Assembly (NCBI GenBank): GCA_036583965.1
Contig: JAZBQD010000017.1
Location: forward strand, 28,864,385-28,928,384
Direction of reading: 5' to 3'
Source of the DNA: Prunella strophiata
Taxonomy: Eukaryota; Chordata; Aves; Passeriformes; Prunellidae
Length of the DNA: 64,000 nt
Shown one piece after another: positions 1 to 14,386 of this stretch. How positions within the stretch are numbered: the stretch's first letter is position 1; each line of letters begins with the position of its first letter. A model generated the notes under the pieces. The model had not been told where the DNA came from. It did no database searches and saw only the letters and a list, made by a program, of their open reading frames with translations. The position numbers were made by a program, and so were the translations under genes.

Positions 1-107
1 CCCTTTTTCCTTTTATCTAGGGAAAACAAAGAGGAGACATCTTGACATATGAACAACTAGCATCCATGTTCTGGAACTCTGTAGCAAACAAATATATTTC
101 CATTTAG

Positions 108-263
108 GGCTTTGGTTTTTGTTTGTTTGGTTTGGAGGTGTTGCTTTTGTTGTTAGTTTTTGTTGTCGTTGTTGTTGTTGTGGGGTTTTTGTTTGGCTGT
201 TTCATTGGTTTTTGGTGTTGTTTTGGTTTGGTTTTAGTTTTGGATTGTTGGTGGGGTTTTTAT
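108..263. repeat. T/G-rich low-complexity tract
   Basis: Almost only T and G, with GTTT, GTTGTT and GGTTTT motifs and no fixed period. It is probably an old slippage-derived or retroelement-tail tract. A mirror-image A/C-rich tract occurs at 34,834-35,037. Confidence 0.8.
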
Positions 264-3200
264 AGCCTGTAAAAAATCTCTGTGGAAGAGCAAAACCAGA
301 GAACAGAAAAACTTTTAGTGACTTTTTTGACCATGACACTACAAACTCAGAGTATTTTACTGAATGTAATTTGCCAGTTTTAACACTGCATACTTAAACT
401 GTACTTGGAAGTTTATAGCTAAGTTCAGCCCATCTGAAGCACACTTAAATTATGCATAGTGTGGTGATGACATGTCCTTCTAGTCCAGTGTCCAGCTAAG
501 AGGATCAACAATTTCTATGACCTGATTATGCCTTCCTAAATAGAAATTAATTTCTACAGCTTTGCAGCTGATAGTACTTGAGGAAATAAAAAGACCACAT
601 ATTATGTGTTGAGAAGAACTGAGAATATAAAACGTTTATGTTTAATTTGAACATCTCCACATATGACCTTAGTATTTAAATAATGCATTTTCTCAGCACG
701 CTGAGATACTTTGACTTCACAAGGAAGTCAAAGTTGAAGCACAGTTTTTTTGCCAGATCAAAAAGTTTCAAATTTTATAATTCTGTGCAACCAAATGTCA
801 AAATCCTATTGCAAAATTATGTGATTCTTACATAGCATAGGCATACAATAATGAACAGAAGGAAGTGGAAGTGACAAAAAAAGGATTTCTGCATTAGTTA
901 TTGAATGCATAAGATTCTGAACAGGAGAAATTGAAAGTTTAGGACTGTGCTAAATACATCATCTCAAGCACTAGCTCAACTCCAAACATAAAATTTGGCA
1001 TGCCCTATTTGTTAAAGTCTCTTGGGTGTTTGAAAATGTGTCCACTGAACTACCACTCTAGCAAACCTCTCCACTAAATTCCTGCTGCTGCTGAATTTAA
1101 AATTGAACACGCTCTGGGATTAAGTGTCCCCAACATACTCTCCACAAACAGACCTAAGGTCAGCAGAAAAGACTGCCAGAGATTCAGGTTCTCAGCAGGA
1201 GTTTTTTTAAAGGCAAGTAGTGTTTGTGGTAATGAGGAGGACACCTAGAGACTTAGTTCTCTCTAATTAAGTTAAGATGTCCTCAGCCTTAATTGGAATA
1301 CTGCTGCCAGAAACATTCTAGACCACACACCTGGGAAAATGGCATTAAGCAGACAATAGTCAAAGTGGAACGAGAAACAATAGCTCCAGAGAGATCAGAC
1401 AGATGAAGGGAATGACCCTATCTCAGAGACTGATGCAGTGCAATGACCTGGAAGGCTCAAGCTGTGGAGGTGCTGACTACCACATGTTCCACAAGGACTG
1501 TGTTTCAGCATATTCTCCACACTGCCCAGAAGTCTTTGTCTTGAGGAATAGCAGCAGATTGCAACCAGATGTCCAGGAAAAGACCTGACTAACAGACTTT
1601 TCAGCCAGCTGTGAATTTTAGATTTTAATTCCAAATTACCTTCAGAGAAAGGAATACAAAGCAAATTTGGGCCAGACTTTTCTTTAATATCTCTGGACAG
1701 GTCTCCTAGTTAAAGCTGAGAAAGGTGAAGTTCAGCATGTACCATCTAGCATGGCTATCCTGAGGTGAATCATGTACAAATCTTCCTAAAGGCTTCAGAG
1801 GATATGCTGCACTGACCGACAGAGCACAAACCTGATTGTCTAGAAAACTACTATAGATGTTCTCCATCTCTTCTGACATACTCAAAAAAAACAGCATTAC
1901 CTTTTATGAGAGTTCCCCCTCAGTTCTAAAAACAAGACTTAAAAGCATTGTCATAAAATCAGAATCAGATCACTTGTCCCTTATTCATGGTTGGTTTTTT
2001 GTAATGATTGCTTCCACAGGATAATGCCATAGTTTTTATGCAACAATATAACAGTCTCTGCTTTTGATATTTGGGTATTTGAGGGAGTTTTCAATAGCAA
2101 AAAGAAGTCAAATTTATACTGTGGGCAAGATGGCCAAGTAGAAATGTGGGTTTTGGAAGGTTCAATGACAAGCATCTGCAAAACACTCAACATTCCTATG
2201 AAATTGTCAGAATTCAGTGGTGAGAGAGAGAGAGAGATGTTTGTAAGGAGAAATGTCTTTTCCACAGTTTCTGGGGATGCATAAAGACCATCTGGCATAA
2301 AGATCAACCGATCTTTCAAATCTGGATAAGGCAAAAAATAAAGAACACGTGTTCATGCACTTCATCCAAGGCTATTAAAAGATGGAAACAGAGGCACTGT
2401 TTATGGTTAGGCAGCAAGAACTGTGTCACTTTAGACAGATTTTGATCTGTCTAAAATGTAAAAATACTGTATAGTAGCTTTTGTCATTCCCATGGACACA
2501 ACAAAAGAACTTGGCTTTTATCTCATTGACCAACCATCAAAAAATAGTTCCAGAGTTTTGTAGCTCAGGGATCACATTTTCTACCACATTCTAGTAGCGT
2601 CTTCTCAGCAAGATAACAATCAGTTCTGCTCTCAGACAGGCTGTGGAGTCCTTCTCCACTTAGATAGGGTTTTCCAGGTAACACAACTGAAGTCTGTGTC
2701 ATGGAGCTCCCTAACAGAAAAATGTGACAAAGGGAACAGGGAATTTGTCCATTAGCAGAAACAGCCGTTCAGGGTTTAGTCTTCAACACAGGCAGAATTT
2801 TGCCATAGTGTTCACCACTTTTAACAGACAGAAGGCAAATATTTTATTGCCCTTTCCCAGAAGTGCAACATATAAACATCCTTACAGTAAGAATCCCTGG
2901 TGTGCTCCTAATGTTTTCCTCTGCATCAGGAAGAAATCCCAGTCAGGGCCCCGTAGTACCTTGAGGTTGGATAGAAAATTGTGGCAGACACAGGAGTATT
3001 TATCCATTGCAGAGTGAACATTTGAAGTACAGGGCACATCTACTGAATATTTAGCAGTGGTTCACTGTGCTCATAAAACACAGCACCCATCAAAAGAGGG
3101 ACAAGCACCCTTGTCTAAATCAGAGTTTATTCATAACCAAACTCAACACCAATATCACCAAGTATCTGTAAAAGTTCCCAGGAGTACAGATGAAAGTGTC

Positions 3201-6200
3201 TTGATATGAAAATCCAGTAAGAAATTATACATGTTTAAAAAGCAATGATCTGAAGTTAAATAGTTTTTCCATTCAGTTGTAGTTTATAGATGTTCTCTGA
3301 GTTTATTAAATAGTCTCAGAAGTAAGGCTAGTGAATACTGTTGGTAGATGTCAGGGAATTATTCTCTCCACAACATACAGATAAATAGGACACAAATATT
3401 CTTTTCTGACTGCAGTGCAGGAGTTGTGGTGTGTACTTAGCATGGAGAAGGTGGCTGAAAGAATCTGTTGTAGTAACCCATTGTAAAGCTTTAATGTGGA
3501 TGGATCCTTCCTGATGGACAGATCTGGAGCTGCCTGATACAGACTGACTGACCAAAAAAAACCCCAAAACCGTGCTGCCTATACTCAAAGCAGAATTAGT
3601 TAAATCTGACTTTAGTAAAAAGGCCACAACTGCAAAGTTACTTTTGATTACTGACTGGAAGAATGCTTAAGCTCTCAGTACCAGTTAATTTATTCCTGAA
3701 CTGCTCTATTCTAACATTAACAGCACATCTTCTCTACACTTCTTACCAATAACATGGATGTAATGGAATACTGATGGTTTTGTTCCTTACAAGTAGGTTT
3801 GCTAAAGTAGCTTTGAGATTGAGGAGGTCTAGATACCAAAGCACAATCATATTTTCAGTGAAATGTGGATCCCTGCTTTCCTTTATCAAGGACATCTGAA
3901 GGGTGATTGAGAGCTTTGAGTTAGGTGTCTACATTCATACCGCAGCATCTAAATGCATACTGTCATTGTTTTGAGTGATCTTCAGAACCTTTGCTTCCCA
4001 CAGACATAAACTAACGTTGCAAGTGCTTTGACCTCCATAAAACATGCTGGTACTCATTCATAGTTTTGTACAGAAACACTCATCTTGCATTTTCAACAAC
4101 TTATGGACCCCATGCGAGCTCACCTTTCTAAAATTAACTTGGAACATTTGGTGATTCACTGCAAAGTACAAGCTAAAGGATTTGTGCAATATGAAAGCTG
4201 TAGACTGAACTCTTCCTGCTCTTGTTATATGGACTGGGTGAAAGACTCTTGGTGTATGATGGACATATAAGTTGCTAAGACAATTATTTCAAATTATAAG
4301 CAACAGAAAGATTTGTGTAATAGCAGGGTAATGCAAAAGTAACTTCCACTTTCAGTTTGCTTTTCAGCTATTTCAGAGCCGTCATAAGAGATGCCCCAAA
4401 TATTCAGAGACATCTCTTAAAGAAAACATAATACACTTCAGGGCAATTAAGATTTTCACTACAACACACAAAACATTTCTAACACAAGGATTTAATGAAA
4501 ATTATTAACTGTGTGATTAAGTGTAGCTGGGAATAATGCAGTCTAATAATTATTATTACTGTCACAATTCTTTTCATCATGTTCTACACAGAAAACAATG
4601 TTTAGATAACATCCTTTCAAACATACTACAAAACAGAAACAAATTAAATGCCCTCAGAATTATGGTCATACTAATAATAACATTCATATAGGCAAATGGG
4701 GGCAAGCATTTTTGAGAAAAACATGACACCAGAGTGAGTGTATTGGCCTTGCTTATGTATCAAGTGCACAATATTACTGCAATGCCTATTTGGAAACATA
4801 AAGCAGTATTTATAAAAGGATTTGGAAGTCTTAAGTGATTAGAAAAATCATCTCTACTGCTCAAATAAATTTTCCTGACAAGGTATCATAGCAACAATAT
4901 GCAACTTTTGTTCCACTGGGGTGAACACCATGTTTCTATTGAACAGTTTATATTTCACATTCCTTACATTTTATCACATTTTATTTCCTGAAAGAAAATT
5001 TTAACACTCTTGTCACCTAAATTGCATAAATCTCACAGCTGGTTATATGATCACCCATAAGAGGGGCCAGTGAAAAGATTTGCCTGCCTTGATTTACACT
5101 GAGGTATTGAAGAGGGTTGGTGTTTGTCGCCATCCAGTCTCAGTGAACTTGGTGAGAATAGTTCCACTGGCTTGTCTGAATTCAGCCCTGAGATTTTCAG
5201 TATTTTACCATAAAATGCCCAGTGCTTACTCTGACCCCACGAGTCTGGTCCCCCTTCCCTGTTTCCATACAGTTGGTGGGCCATCAAACAGAAGCTTCTG
5301 GAAAACAGGAGAAATGGGAAGAGCTCAGCTAGAGGAGGAGCTGAATCCAGGCTGAACTCAATTTTCATGCATTTCATTTTTCTCAGAAACATTTTCTGAA
5401 GTGCAAGAGGTTTTTTTTTTTTTTTTTTCTGATTAGGGAAACTGAGGAAATCCTGAAACTAGGTGCTTAACCAGCTGAATTTGCCACAACCTGGGATTCT
5501 GTCCAGCTGCTTTTCTGAGTTGTGATCTGTTGGTGACAAAGTGTTCCACGCCGCGCCTGCGAGGGCAGCAAGGCAGCAGGACCTGACACAATTTAATTTA
5601 ATGGTTTAAATGGTTTATCCCACCCACCTGCTCTGACATCTCTTCAGATACAGTGGCTTGCAGCACTGGCCAGTGTGGGGCACCTGGCAAGAGGCTGCTA
5701 ACACTGCAATTTGTCCCAGCAGAATGTTTTTAAGCATTAATCTTAACAATGATTGCTGTTTGGGGGTCTTATTTCTTTAAGCACTTGAGTTATAGCTCCA
5801 AAATATTTATGCTGTGTAGTACTTGTCTATACTTAGCAGAAGAACTCTTCAGCTTAAAAGAAAAAAAAAAAAAGTGTTTGGCTTAACAATACATGCTTTA
5901 TATTCAATAGTCAAAATGTCTTTGTGAAGATGTTCACAGCACAAATGAGAATTCACGCACAATGATGCTTTATACAATAACTTCCATTGATTAACCCTGA
6001 TTTATGATTGGGATTTTTTATCTTTTTAAAATTTGAAATACAAAAAAAAAAATCTCGAGTATTAGAAACTTTAACTTTTTATGCTTTAAGTATAAGTACT
6101 ATTTCATTAAGTAGGATCAGAATCACCACAAGTGCTTTTGTTAGGAGTAAGTTTATTGAAAATAAAACACATTTTCATCTTTTTCAACCAATAATCTTCA

Positions 6201-9200
6201 CAATATGGAACAGCAGCAGAAAGAAGGATGAAAGTGAACCTGTCATACCAGGAGGTTTGGACATGATGGTTCTAGTAGGTGCTTGAACAATTTCATTTCT
6301 GTTTTTTCCTGATCCCTCTGCTTTTGTTCATGGCTGCAACTCAAGGATTATTACAATAAGAGTATGTATCTCCATGCTATAGAGAGAAGAGAAAAAAGAA
6401 AAAGATAGGCATCTTTCAGGGAACTTTTCAGAACCCTCATCCTGTCTTTTCTTCTTTTTCCTTTATTCATAGGACACATTTCCATAGAATATTTGGGATT
6501 AGTATCCTATTTGCATGGCTCAATCCAGAATTTAGTTCTGATATTCTGCACCAACTTTCTAGTTATGCACCAACTTTTTCAGCTATCTAGTAAAAGAATA
6601 CCTACACAGGAAAATGTTTTTCCTAAATTGCATACTCAGATTATATACTGTATATTTTTTTGTTCCGCACCATTTTAGTCCATTGAATTGCAGACTATGA
6701 ATACTATTTAAATTCAAAACAGATGCTTACAATCAGATTAAAGTGTTTATTAATACTTCAAGCTGGTCGTTCTAAAGACAATTTTCACTGATTTCTACAT
6801 AAAGAAGCTTATTCTTCTCAGTATGTTTCTGATTTGACCATTAAACTCCTTATATATATTACTAAATGAGACCTTAAACATGAGGAAATTAGTTAAAATT
6901 TTAATGATTTTACTTCATTATCTTAGTTCTAGATGTTATTACATCCTTGTTGCAAGCCCAGAGGAACAAAGTTTATTAAATATTGTGCTATTTATCTTCC
7001 CTATTTTCTATGGGAAGGGTTCTCCTTTATTTTGCTCATACATCACCTCATTGCTATAGAAGCCCAGCTGGTATAACTAATTTTAATTTATGGACACATA
7101 TTGGAGCTTTCTTCCCCCAGACAGAGAGCTATGAGACCCATACACTGATTTGGTTCAAAAACTGCTTCTAAAAGCTGAAGTTGATACCATATTCCCAAAA
7201 AGACTGGTATGTGTTTTGTTGCCTAATGGATTTAGAATAGGAATTTAAATAATTAGAAATCCTGTAGAAACTGTCAGATAAATGGTGGAACTATGATTTA
7301 CAGTTCAGGTTACTCAGAATGATACAAGGTAAACGTAACAGTGTTTCTAAAGTCAAGAGTGGTCATTATTAAATACAACAGGTATAGGAAGAAAGCATAT
7401 CTTATCATCTCTTAGGATGAGCAGAAAAAAAGACAAAAAGAGATGAAATTACTTACCCAGGGGGTCTGTGGTACAATCAAGAATTATACAAAATGCCTGC
7501 AATTCTACCCAAAAACCTTAAGCATAAACTAGAATTTTTTTCCTTCTTGTTTATGCATCCATTAGTTTGTATTTAAGGTCTCAAAATTCTTATCCTGTGT
7601 GTTTCTAAGCATATAATAATACTTTGATTCAGCTGCTATAAATGTCCTGCTTAAGAAGATTTTAGAGGATTACTAGGGTACCCGTAGGAAAAATGAATAG
7701 GATTTAAAAAATATAATACTGAAAACTTGAATATTAATAGCTTTTTAGTATTCCTTCAAAGTGCTCCTTTGTGAAATCAGAAAGTATAAAACCACTATCC
7801 CACAAAAAGTGATTGATTTGTACAAAGCCATGGATAATATATATGCTAGCATAGAACATAAAATGTATAAATATTAAGAAGTTATTTATTAAAACCTGAG
7901 TTGATAAGAAATGGGCTGAAGAGAACATCCAAGAATCCTCTGTTATGCAAGAGAAGCCAGATCTAACAAGTAGTACAGCCATTTCTCATTATTTCTGCTT
8001 AACAAACTATGATCATTAAATCAAATTTGCCCTTTAATCTACAAAGTACAATTCATTTAAAAAACTATATTAGAAATATATTTAAGAAAAATCCACAAAA
8101 TTGAAACATTAGGTTGGCATTTCTGGTCATTTTAAGGAATCCTGCATCTACTTTCAAAAGAAGGTTTCAATGTATTCTTTAAGGTCTCAGCAATTGCCAT
8201 GTACTGAGCAAAGTACACTCTCATTGCACAAAGATCCATATATTTGTGACATCCATATTAAAGTATTTTCTTCTTAATTAAATAGGTAAAATTAACATCA
8301 GCCTATATATATGTTATCAAAATAAACCAAGGATTTTCCTTGAAGTATCTGAAGAGATGTAATTCACCATAACAAAATATCAGTAGGGAGACATGGATGG
8401 CAAACTTTTACATAGGTGGCGACAGATCAGTGTCAGCTTTTGATATCCTCAAACTGAACCCTGGAACTGAGGGGTTTGCTCCCCTTTGAAAACCCAGATG
8501 TTATTCTGGAATACTCTGTCTTGACTATAGAGGACAATCTAAAGTTTGACACTGTCACACACATCCCCCAACCATTCCGCAGACAACACAGATAACAAAA
8601 AAAGATTTAGAAATCCCAAGATCTGTTTCAAGTTTGAGCACTGCAAATTAAATCACACAGCTAAAGTGAGCCAAATGAATCACCTGAAGGTGGTCACTGA
8701 AAGGGAGGGTGTTTATTTGGGTGTTTATTTGTTGTTCTTCTTGCTCTCTGACATGAAGAAGGAATTAAATAAAACCATTAGGTCAGTTTATGTATTTGCA
8801 GATAATACTTAATAAAGTAATTCTTAAATAATCTATAAGCAAGATTCATGATAGAATATTGCTAGTGCCAGTCTTATTGCTAGATAGAATATTGCTAATG
8901 TCAAGTCTGGGCCAAGAATGCATCCTTGCAACTCTGCCTGCTGATCAGAAAGCTTTGCATATTGGAAATGAGGGACATCAGCAATAAATCACCATTGAAA
9001 ATACCAGTTTTCTACATAAATACCTGTAAAGGCTAGAACTGAATTTTAGCATATTGCTTAGGTGCATTGAGTGAGCTTGATCTTGGATGAAGATTATTGC
9101 TTCTCTGTATCAAATAAAATAGGTATGAAAACACACAACTGTTCACATTAATGGAGTACAAATATAATACCTGAGTCTGAATAAATAATTCTACTCAGAT

Positions 9201-10700
9201 TGTCAGACAACTGAAATATTTTCATCTTTTCCTCAAAATATATGTACCTGATTCTGTATATTTGTTATGTTTAAATGTGCCAGCAAAAAAGTAACTTCAA
9301 GGCTTTATAAAGGCTGAGGCAGCTTCACGTGCAGTATTGAGAGATTTCTGCTGAACATAAAAATGCACAAAGAAATATTATTTCATATTTCTAAATATTC
9401 TGAGTATTCTAGGAGTTTTTTTTTTTTATTGTCTTGCACACAAAAATGAAAGTACCTTCATATTAAAATCAGTTCTTTTCAGTTGTCAAAGTATAAAGCA
9501 ATACTGGTAGTACTATAAAATATATATGCCAAGCAGTAAAAATGATGTAAACATTGAATATTGGACATCATACACAAGCAACTGTATACCTGATTTGAAC
9601 ATGGTCATGGGTGCAGCTGCATATTTGTGCTTTATGGCCTTTATTTGCCTCATCACCCATGTGATCAAACAGCTAATTTGGATCATCTATATGTGCCCAA
9701 TTTCCTATATAAACAGAATCAATGCATGTGCAAAACAAACACTTGTTTTCAATTTCTTCACTTGCACCTTCAAATGATGATCTTTAGTGGGATCATCAAT
9801 ATACATGAACTTCAGGTAATGATTGAAAGGGTTTTGAATTCTATATGGGGATACTAGTTTCTTGGTAAGAGATAAATGAAACTTCCTAGATATGCAAACC
9901 TTCTAAAACGAACTTGGTATGAGCGCTGTGTGATTACACATGGGCACACAAAGAGACTCTCTGAAAGACACAAAATGCATTTTAATTTGGCTTGTCAAAG
10001 GAAAAGTGGAAACATTCTCAAGGGAACAAGAAAAATTCTGTCAGGTATTATTATGTGCTCTGACTTTTGTCCCAAAGGGCAAATATTTGTGATACAGTAA
10101 ACAAGAAGTAAAGGTTAATAAAGTGAATATGAGAAGGCTAAAGAAATGCTGTGTCTTTTAAAAGTTATAGAATTAATTTTTGTTTTGAGACAACTGCTAA
10201 AAGAAGAACAAAAAAAAATTCCTTATATGGTCTGTGCGGAACATGGAGATGTTTTGCAGAGTTTGTCTTCGAGGGCTGATACATCTATATCTGAGAATCT
10301 AATTCTGAGTCACCTGGTGGTTTTACATTTCCACACTTTTTTTTTCTGTCATTGGTAGCTTTTCCATTTTTAAGGGTCTGGCAATTAATGAAAAACCAGA
10401 TTATCAGAGTTGATATTCTCATGAATGTCACATTTCTTTGAAATCCTTGGGTAAAATATAGAAACAAAATCTACTTTTTTTTTCTCTAGACTAGTTTAGG
10501 AGTCAGGGCTACATAATAATAATTAATATATTACCAAAGCAATATGGTTGTATTTTCATATTTTAAAAGAGAAAAGAACAAAATAAAAGGAAACAAAGAA
10601 AAAATATTTGAATGGAGGCAATTAATTTTGAACAACAAGAATCATTAGAATAATCAAATATTAATGTATATGCTTTCTCTAATATAGTAAAACACTTTCA
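264..10700. other. Non-coding stretch, no gene recognised
   Basis: Ten kilobases of A+T-rich, CpG-poor sequence. All open frames are short (the longest about 117 codons), have no recognisable domain and look like chance. It contains small homopolymers (T18 at 5,411-5,428; A runs near 5,862 and 6,041; T run near 9,417), a short GA run at about 2,221-2,236, an imperfect 30-odd-base duplication near 8,849-8,905 sharing the motif ATAGAATATTGCTA, and a small CpG cluster at 5,548-5,565. No exon, RNA gene or mobile element could be supported. It may be intergenic or part of a large intron. Confidence 0.6.
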
Positions 10701-10709
10701 AAGGCAATG

Positions 10710-11888
10710 TCTCTTATGACACTGCTACAAAGTTGGTGGATGAAAGAGTGACTGAGCTTATCTGGACTTGTGCAAGATGCTTGCCACTGTCCAACACAAC
10801 ATCCTTCTCTCTGAACTGGAGAGATGTGGATTTGCCAGATGGAGCACTTGGTGGATGAGGAATTGGCTGGATGTCACACTCAAATGATTGCAGTCAATGG
10901 TTCAATGTCCAAGCAGTGACCAGTGGTATCCTCAGGGTTCAGTACTGGGACTGGCACTGTTCAGCGCCTTTTTTTCTCCTTTTTTTCCCAGTGGGATCAA
11001 GGGCAAGTTTTCCACTGAAATTGAACTGTGGGGGGCAGTCAACACGCTGGAGGGAAGGATGTCACACAGGGAGACCTTGACATTCTTGGCAGGTGGTTCT
11101 GTGCAAACCTCATAAAGTTTAGCAAAGTGCAAGGTCCTACACCTTGATTGGGGCAACCCCAAACCCAAAATCAGTCTCAGTGGGCAATGAATAGAAAGCA
11201 ATCCTGAGGAGAAGTACTCAGGAGAGCTGCTGGACAAGGAGCTTGACATGACCTGGCGATGTGCACTTGCAGCACAGAAAGCCAGCTGCATCCTGGGCTG
11301 CATGCAAGGAAGTGGCCAGCAGTGTGAAGGAGATTAATCCACCTCTCTGTTTGTGTGTGATCCTGCCCAGAGAGCTGTGTCCAACCATCCTGAGATCCCA
11401 ACACAGGAAGGACATGGACCTGTTGGAGCGAGTCCATTGGAGGTCCAAAGAGTTGATCAGAGGGCTGGAGCACCTTTCCTCCAGAGACAGGCTGAGGGAG
11501 CTGGGGTTGTTCAGTTTGGAAAAGAGAAGACTCCAGTGGACCTTAGGGCACATTCCAGTACCTGGAGGGGGCTACTAGAGCTCTGCACAGGGACTTTTTA
11601 CAAGGGCATGTAGTGGCAGGACTAGGGGGAATGGCTTTGAACTGAAGGAGGGTCAGTTATATGGTAGAAAGATGGTAGAAATATTTACTGTGAGGGTGGT
11701 AAGGCACTGGGGCAGATCCAGAGAAGCAGTGAATGGCCCATTACTGGAAGTGTTTAAGGCCAAGTTGGATGAGGCTTTGAGTAACCTGGTCTTGTGAAAG
11801 GTGTGCATTCCCATGGTGGGGGACATTGGAAACAGATGATCTTTAAGGACCATTCAAATCCAAACCTTTCTGGGATTACATGATTGTA
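10710..11888 (+). mobile_element. CR1 LINE fragment, 5'-truncated, forward
   Basis: A decayed copy of the chicken-repeat-1 non-LTR retrotransposon. It begins within the reverse transcriptase region (the stretch around 10,758-10,900 resembles the CR1 segment encoding the FDTVPHN-type motif, here mutated) and runs through the C-terminal RT region and 3' UTR. The segment around 11,400-11,470 reads as the typical CR1 'AGGAAGGACATGGACCTGTT' region, and the copy ends with the remnant of the CR1 tail near 11,880. Stops and frameshifts break every frame, so it is dead. 5' truncation is normal for CR1 insertion. Confidence 0.93.
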
Positions 11889-13669
11889 GTCCAAACAAAA
11901 TCTGTAATCTAAACAAGCATTTACTATCTTATGCCAAAGAACATTTTGAAAAATCTTTTGAAACTCATAGTGTGCTGCATTCTGCAGATCAAAATGGATT
12001 CTGCTTAGGAGGGATGCTTGAAAACACTTATTTCAACAAATACATCTAGGTCTTTATCATAACTCTTTGCAAAAGAGTTCAGAACAGTATGCCCAGTTTT
12101 TGGTTTGTATCTTCTATTGTATGGGGAAGGTGACTGTATAAAATATATAGTATTGGGCAAAAAAAGCACTTTAATATTTCAACAGAAAAGAAGACATTTG
12201 GATAGAAGCTCTGCCTCACCTTTGCAGCCATTTTTCTACCCACAGTTACCTTGGTTCCCTTACCATTACTGTCATAGGGGGAAGCTATGACTCCACTGGA
12301 AGCTGGGGCAGTAATGATGCAGTCTTAAGCAGCCTGAATTTAATACCAGGTACGAAGACTAATGTGTAATACATTGCCAGCTCTAGAACAGAATGTAAGA
12401 GAGGTATTTGTAAGAGTTAAAAACTGTAATAACCTCACAAAAAACACTGCAGCATTGTGAATGCCCTGTTCAGTAACCCGTGGTGCCAGAAATAAATTGT
12501 CTAAATCTGTTCATTGGTTCCCTCAATACACCAAAGAGATGCCTGGTCAGCCTTGGAGGGAAAACTTCAGGCATAAAAATAAGCAGACAGTATTTCTTTG
12601 CAAATGTCATGAAGGCATGAAGTCAAGCAATCATGGATTGCTCCTGCTGCAGAGGGTGAGAGCATACAGCTGCTATCTGCTCTGCAAAGGCATGAAGATT
12701 CTCTCTGTGGGTGCTCTTTCTGTGAAAGCAAGAAGGAGATAATCAGCTGGGTAATGGCTAACACACTCAGCAGACAAGATAGTGGTAGAGTTCAAAGAGG
12801 ACAGCAGTAAAGCAGTTGCATAACCCAAAGACTGACTGTGACTGAAAATGGTGAGCTGTGAAAGCTCCTTACTGTAAGAAAAAGACATTGCATTTTGTGT
12901 TAGAAGATAAAAACTGGAAATTTGCTTTTCATCTTGGAAAAGGGGTGTATGGGGTAAATGGTCTCTGTTAATATGAGAAATTTAGGGAGGTTTTATATAC
13001 TTATTTTTGGATAGGAGACTTCAAGAAGATTAACTGTGACTTGATAGGCAGCAGGTAATAATCTTTAACTACTCTGTATATAAGGACTATATGTGGAGTC
13101 TTTAAGTTAGAAAGTTCTTCATCTTTCTGAGTAAAAAAGAGGTTTAGAAAAATCAAAACCTCTGAGTTATATTAAGAATATTTCAAAGGTACTCAGTTTT
13201 GACTCATTAATCTATGAGTCTGAGATCAGTAGTGATCACAGATCCCAGACTTCAGTTACTATATCCTTTGTTTCACTGGGTGCTTCAGTTTTAGACAGTA
13301 TGTGGAATTCAGCCCACCTAATTTTAGCCTTCAGAAAGAACAGTGCCTTTCTGTTAGCCTGCCATCTTGAATCCTTCCAGTCAATGGAATGAAAAGGGCA
13401 CCTCACTAAGGTCATAATAAATCAGGAAGAATATCTAAAACAGATGGAATAAACGTTAAACAGATGGAATATGCTGTGTCTACACAGTATGTGTTTTTCC
13501 TCCTTCACCTCCTTCTCCTTGCTTTGGAAGGGATACTAGAGACAGCTCAGAGAATAGACCTACTAGCTTTATGCCACAATTAAGCAAAATACTTCTGCCT
13601 GTCAGTAACTAGCATTCACCCTACCTTTAGTTTGCCATGACAAGCTGCATTAACAAGAAAAACATCTTC
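11889..13669. other. Unique non-coding stretch
   Basis: No gene, RNA or mobile element recognised. Short chance open frames only (for example 12,461-12,742), without domain or convincing splice context. Confidence 0.5.
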
Positions 13670-13995
13670 GGGTTCTGCAAATGTTGTACAGCTTCATCTG
13701 GCAGCCAGTTGGTCGTGTCAGCTCTGGGCCACGTTACATAACCTGCCTTCTGCAGAGCTCTTCTTCTCTGACAAATGCCAGAAGCAGACAGCCGCGACAC
13801 CGCAGTGCAACTGCTGCACTTGTTATCCGAGTCAGGGCAGCCACGGCCTCTGCCTGCCCTGGCAGCCACGGCTTCAGGAAAGCATCACCCTCATTAAATT
13901 CATGCCAGATGCTCCAAACAAGGGACACAAATGTTTTCCTCTCTTTCTGTGTTTAAAGTAAAATGCAGTGTGTCATTGCGTGGAGCGCGTTTTGC
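13670..13995. other. CpG-enriched patch, possible degraded exon or regulatory element
   Basis: This 330-base block carries many CpG dinucleotides (for example CCGCGACACCGC near 13,790 and GTGGAGCGCG near 13,980), whereas the kilobases on both sides carry almost none. Overlapping open frames run on both strands (plus 13,681-13,956; minus 13,627-13,869 and 13,734-13,928). I recognise none of the translations. On the minus strand a splice-donor-like AAAG/GTAGGG sits at about 13,622-13,628. It could be a conserved regulatory element, an exon of an unrecognised gene or a processed pseudogene; the sequence alone does not decide. Confidence 0.35.
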
Positions 13996-14328
13996 ACAGT
14001 TCTAAAAACATGTAATGACCAGAGCACAGATCTCACCTTGTCCCCTAGGACACAAAGAGGTACCTCTGACCATCTCTCTATGTGCTGAGGCTGAAAGCAC
14101 CAGTGCTCAGAAAAATTCCTATGAATTGCCACTACATTAATTCTTGGAGAAGCTGAAGCTGTCAATTCAGCACTAGAAAAATTGCTTAAACAGCCCTTTG
14201 AATTCTAATCTCTACTTGAATGCTGATCTCCTGGTTTGAACTCTAAAACAAGTTTCCATTATTTTTAATATTTTTTCCCCAATTTCTAATCACCTTTGTA
14301 AAATAAAAAATACACATCTGTATAAAAA

Positions 14329-14334
14329 ATACAT

Positions 14335-14377
<43 letters not shown>
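14329..14377. repeat. (TATACA)n microsatellite
   Basis: About eight copies of a six-base unit TATACA. It makes the Cys-Ile repeat in a spurious minus-strand frame. A near-perfect hairpin follows at 14,387-14,433. Confidence 0.92.
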
Positions 14378-14386
14378 ATCTGTATT

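Noticed and set aside
4326..4375. GGTAATGCAAAAGTAACTT, reminiscent of mariner-type terminal sequence
   Set aside because: No second terminal repeat, transposase or TA duplication could be seen; similarity is too short.
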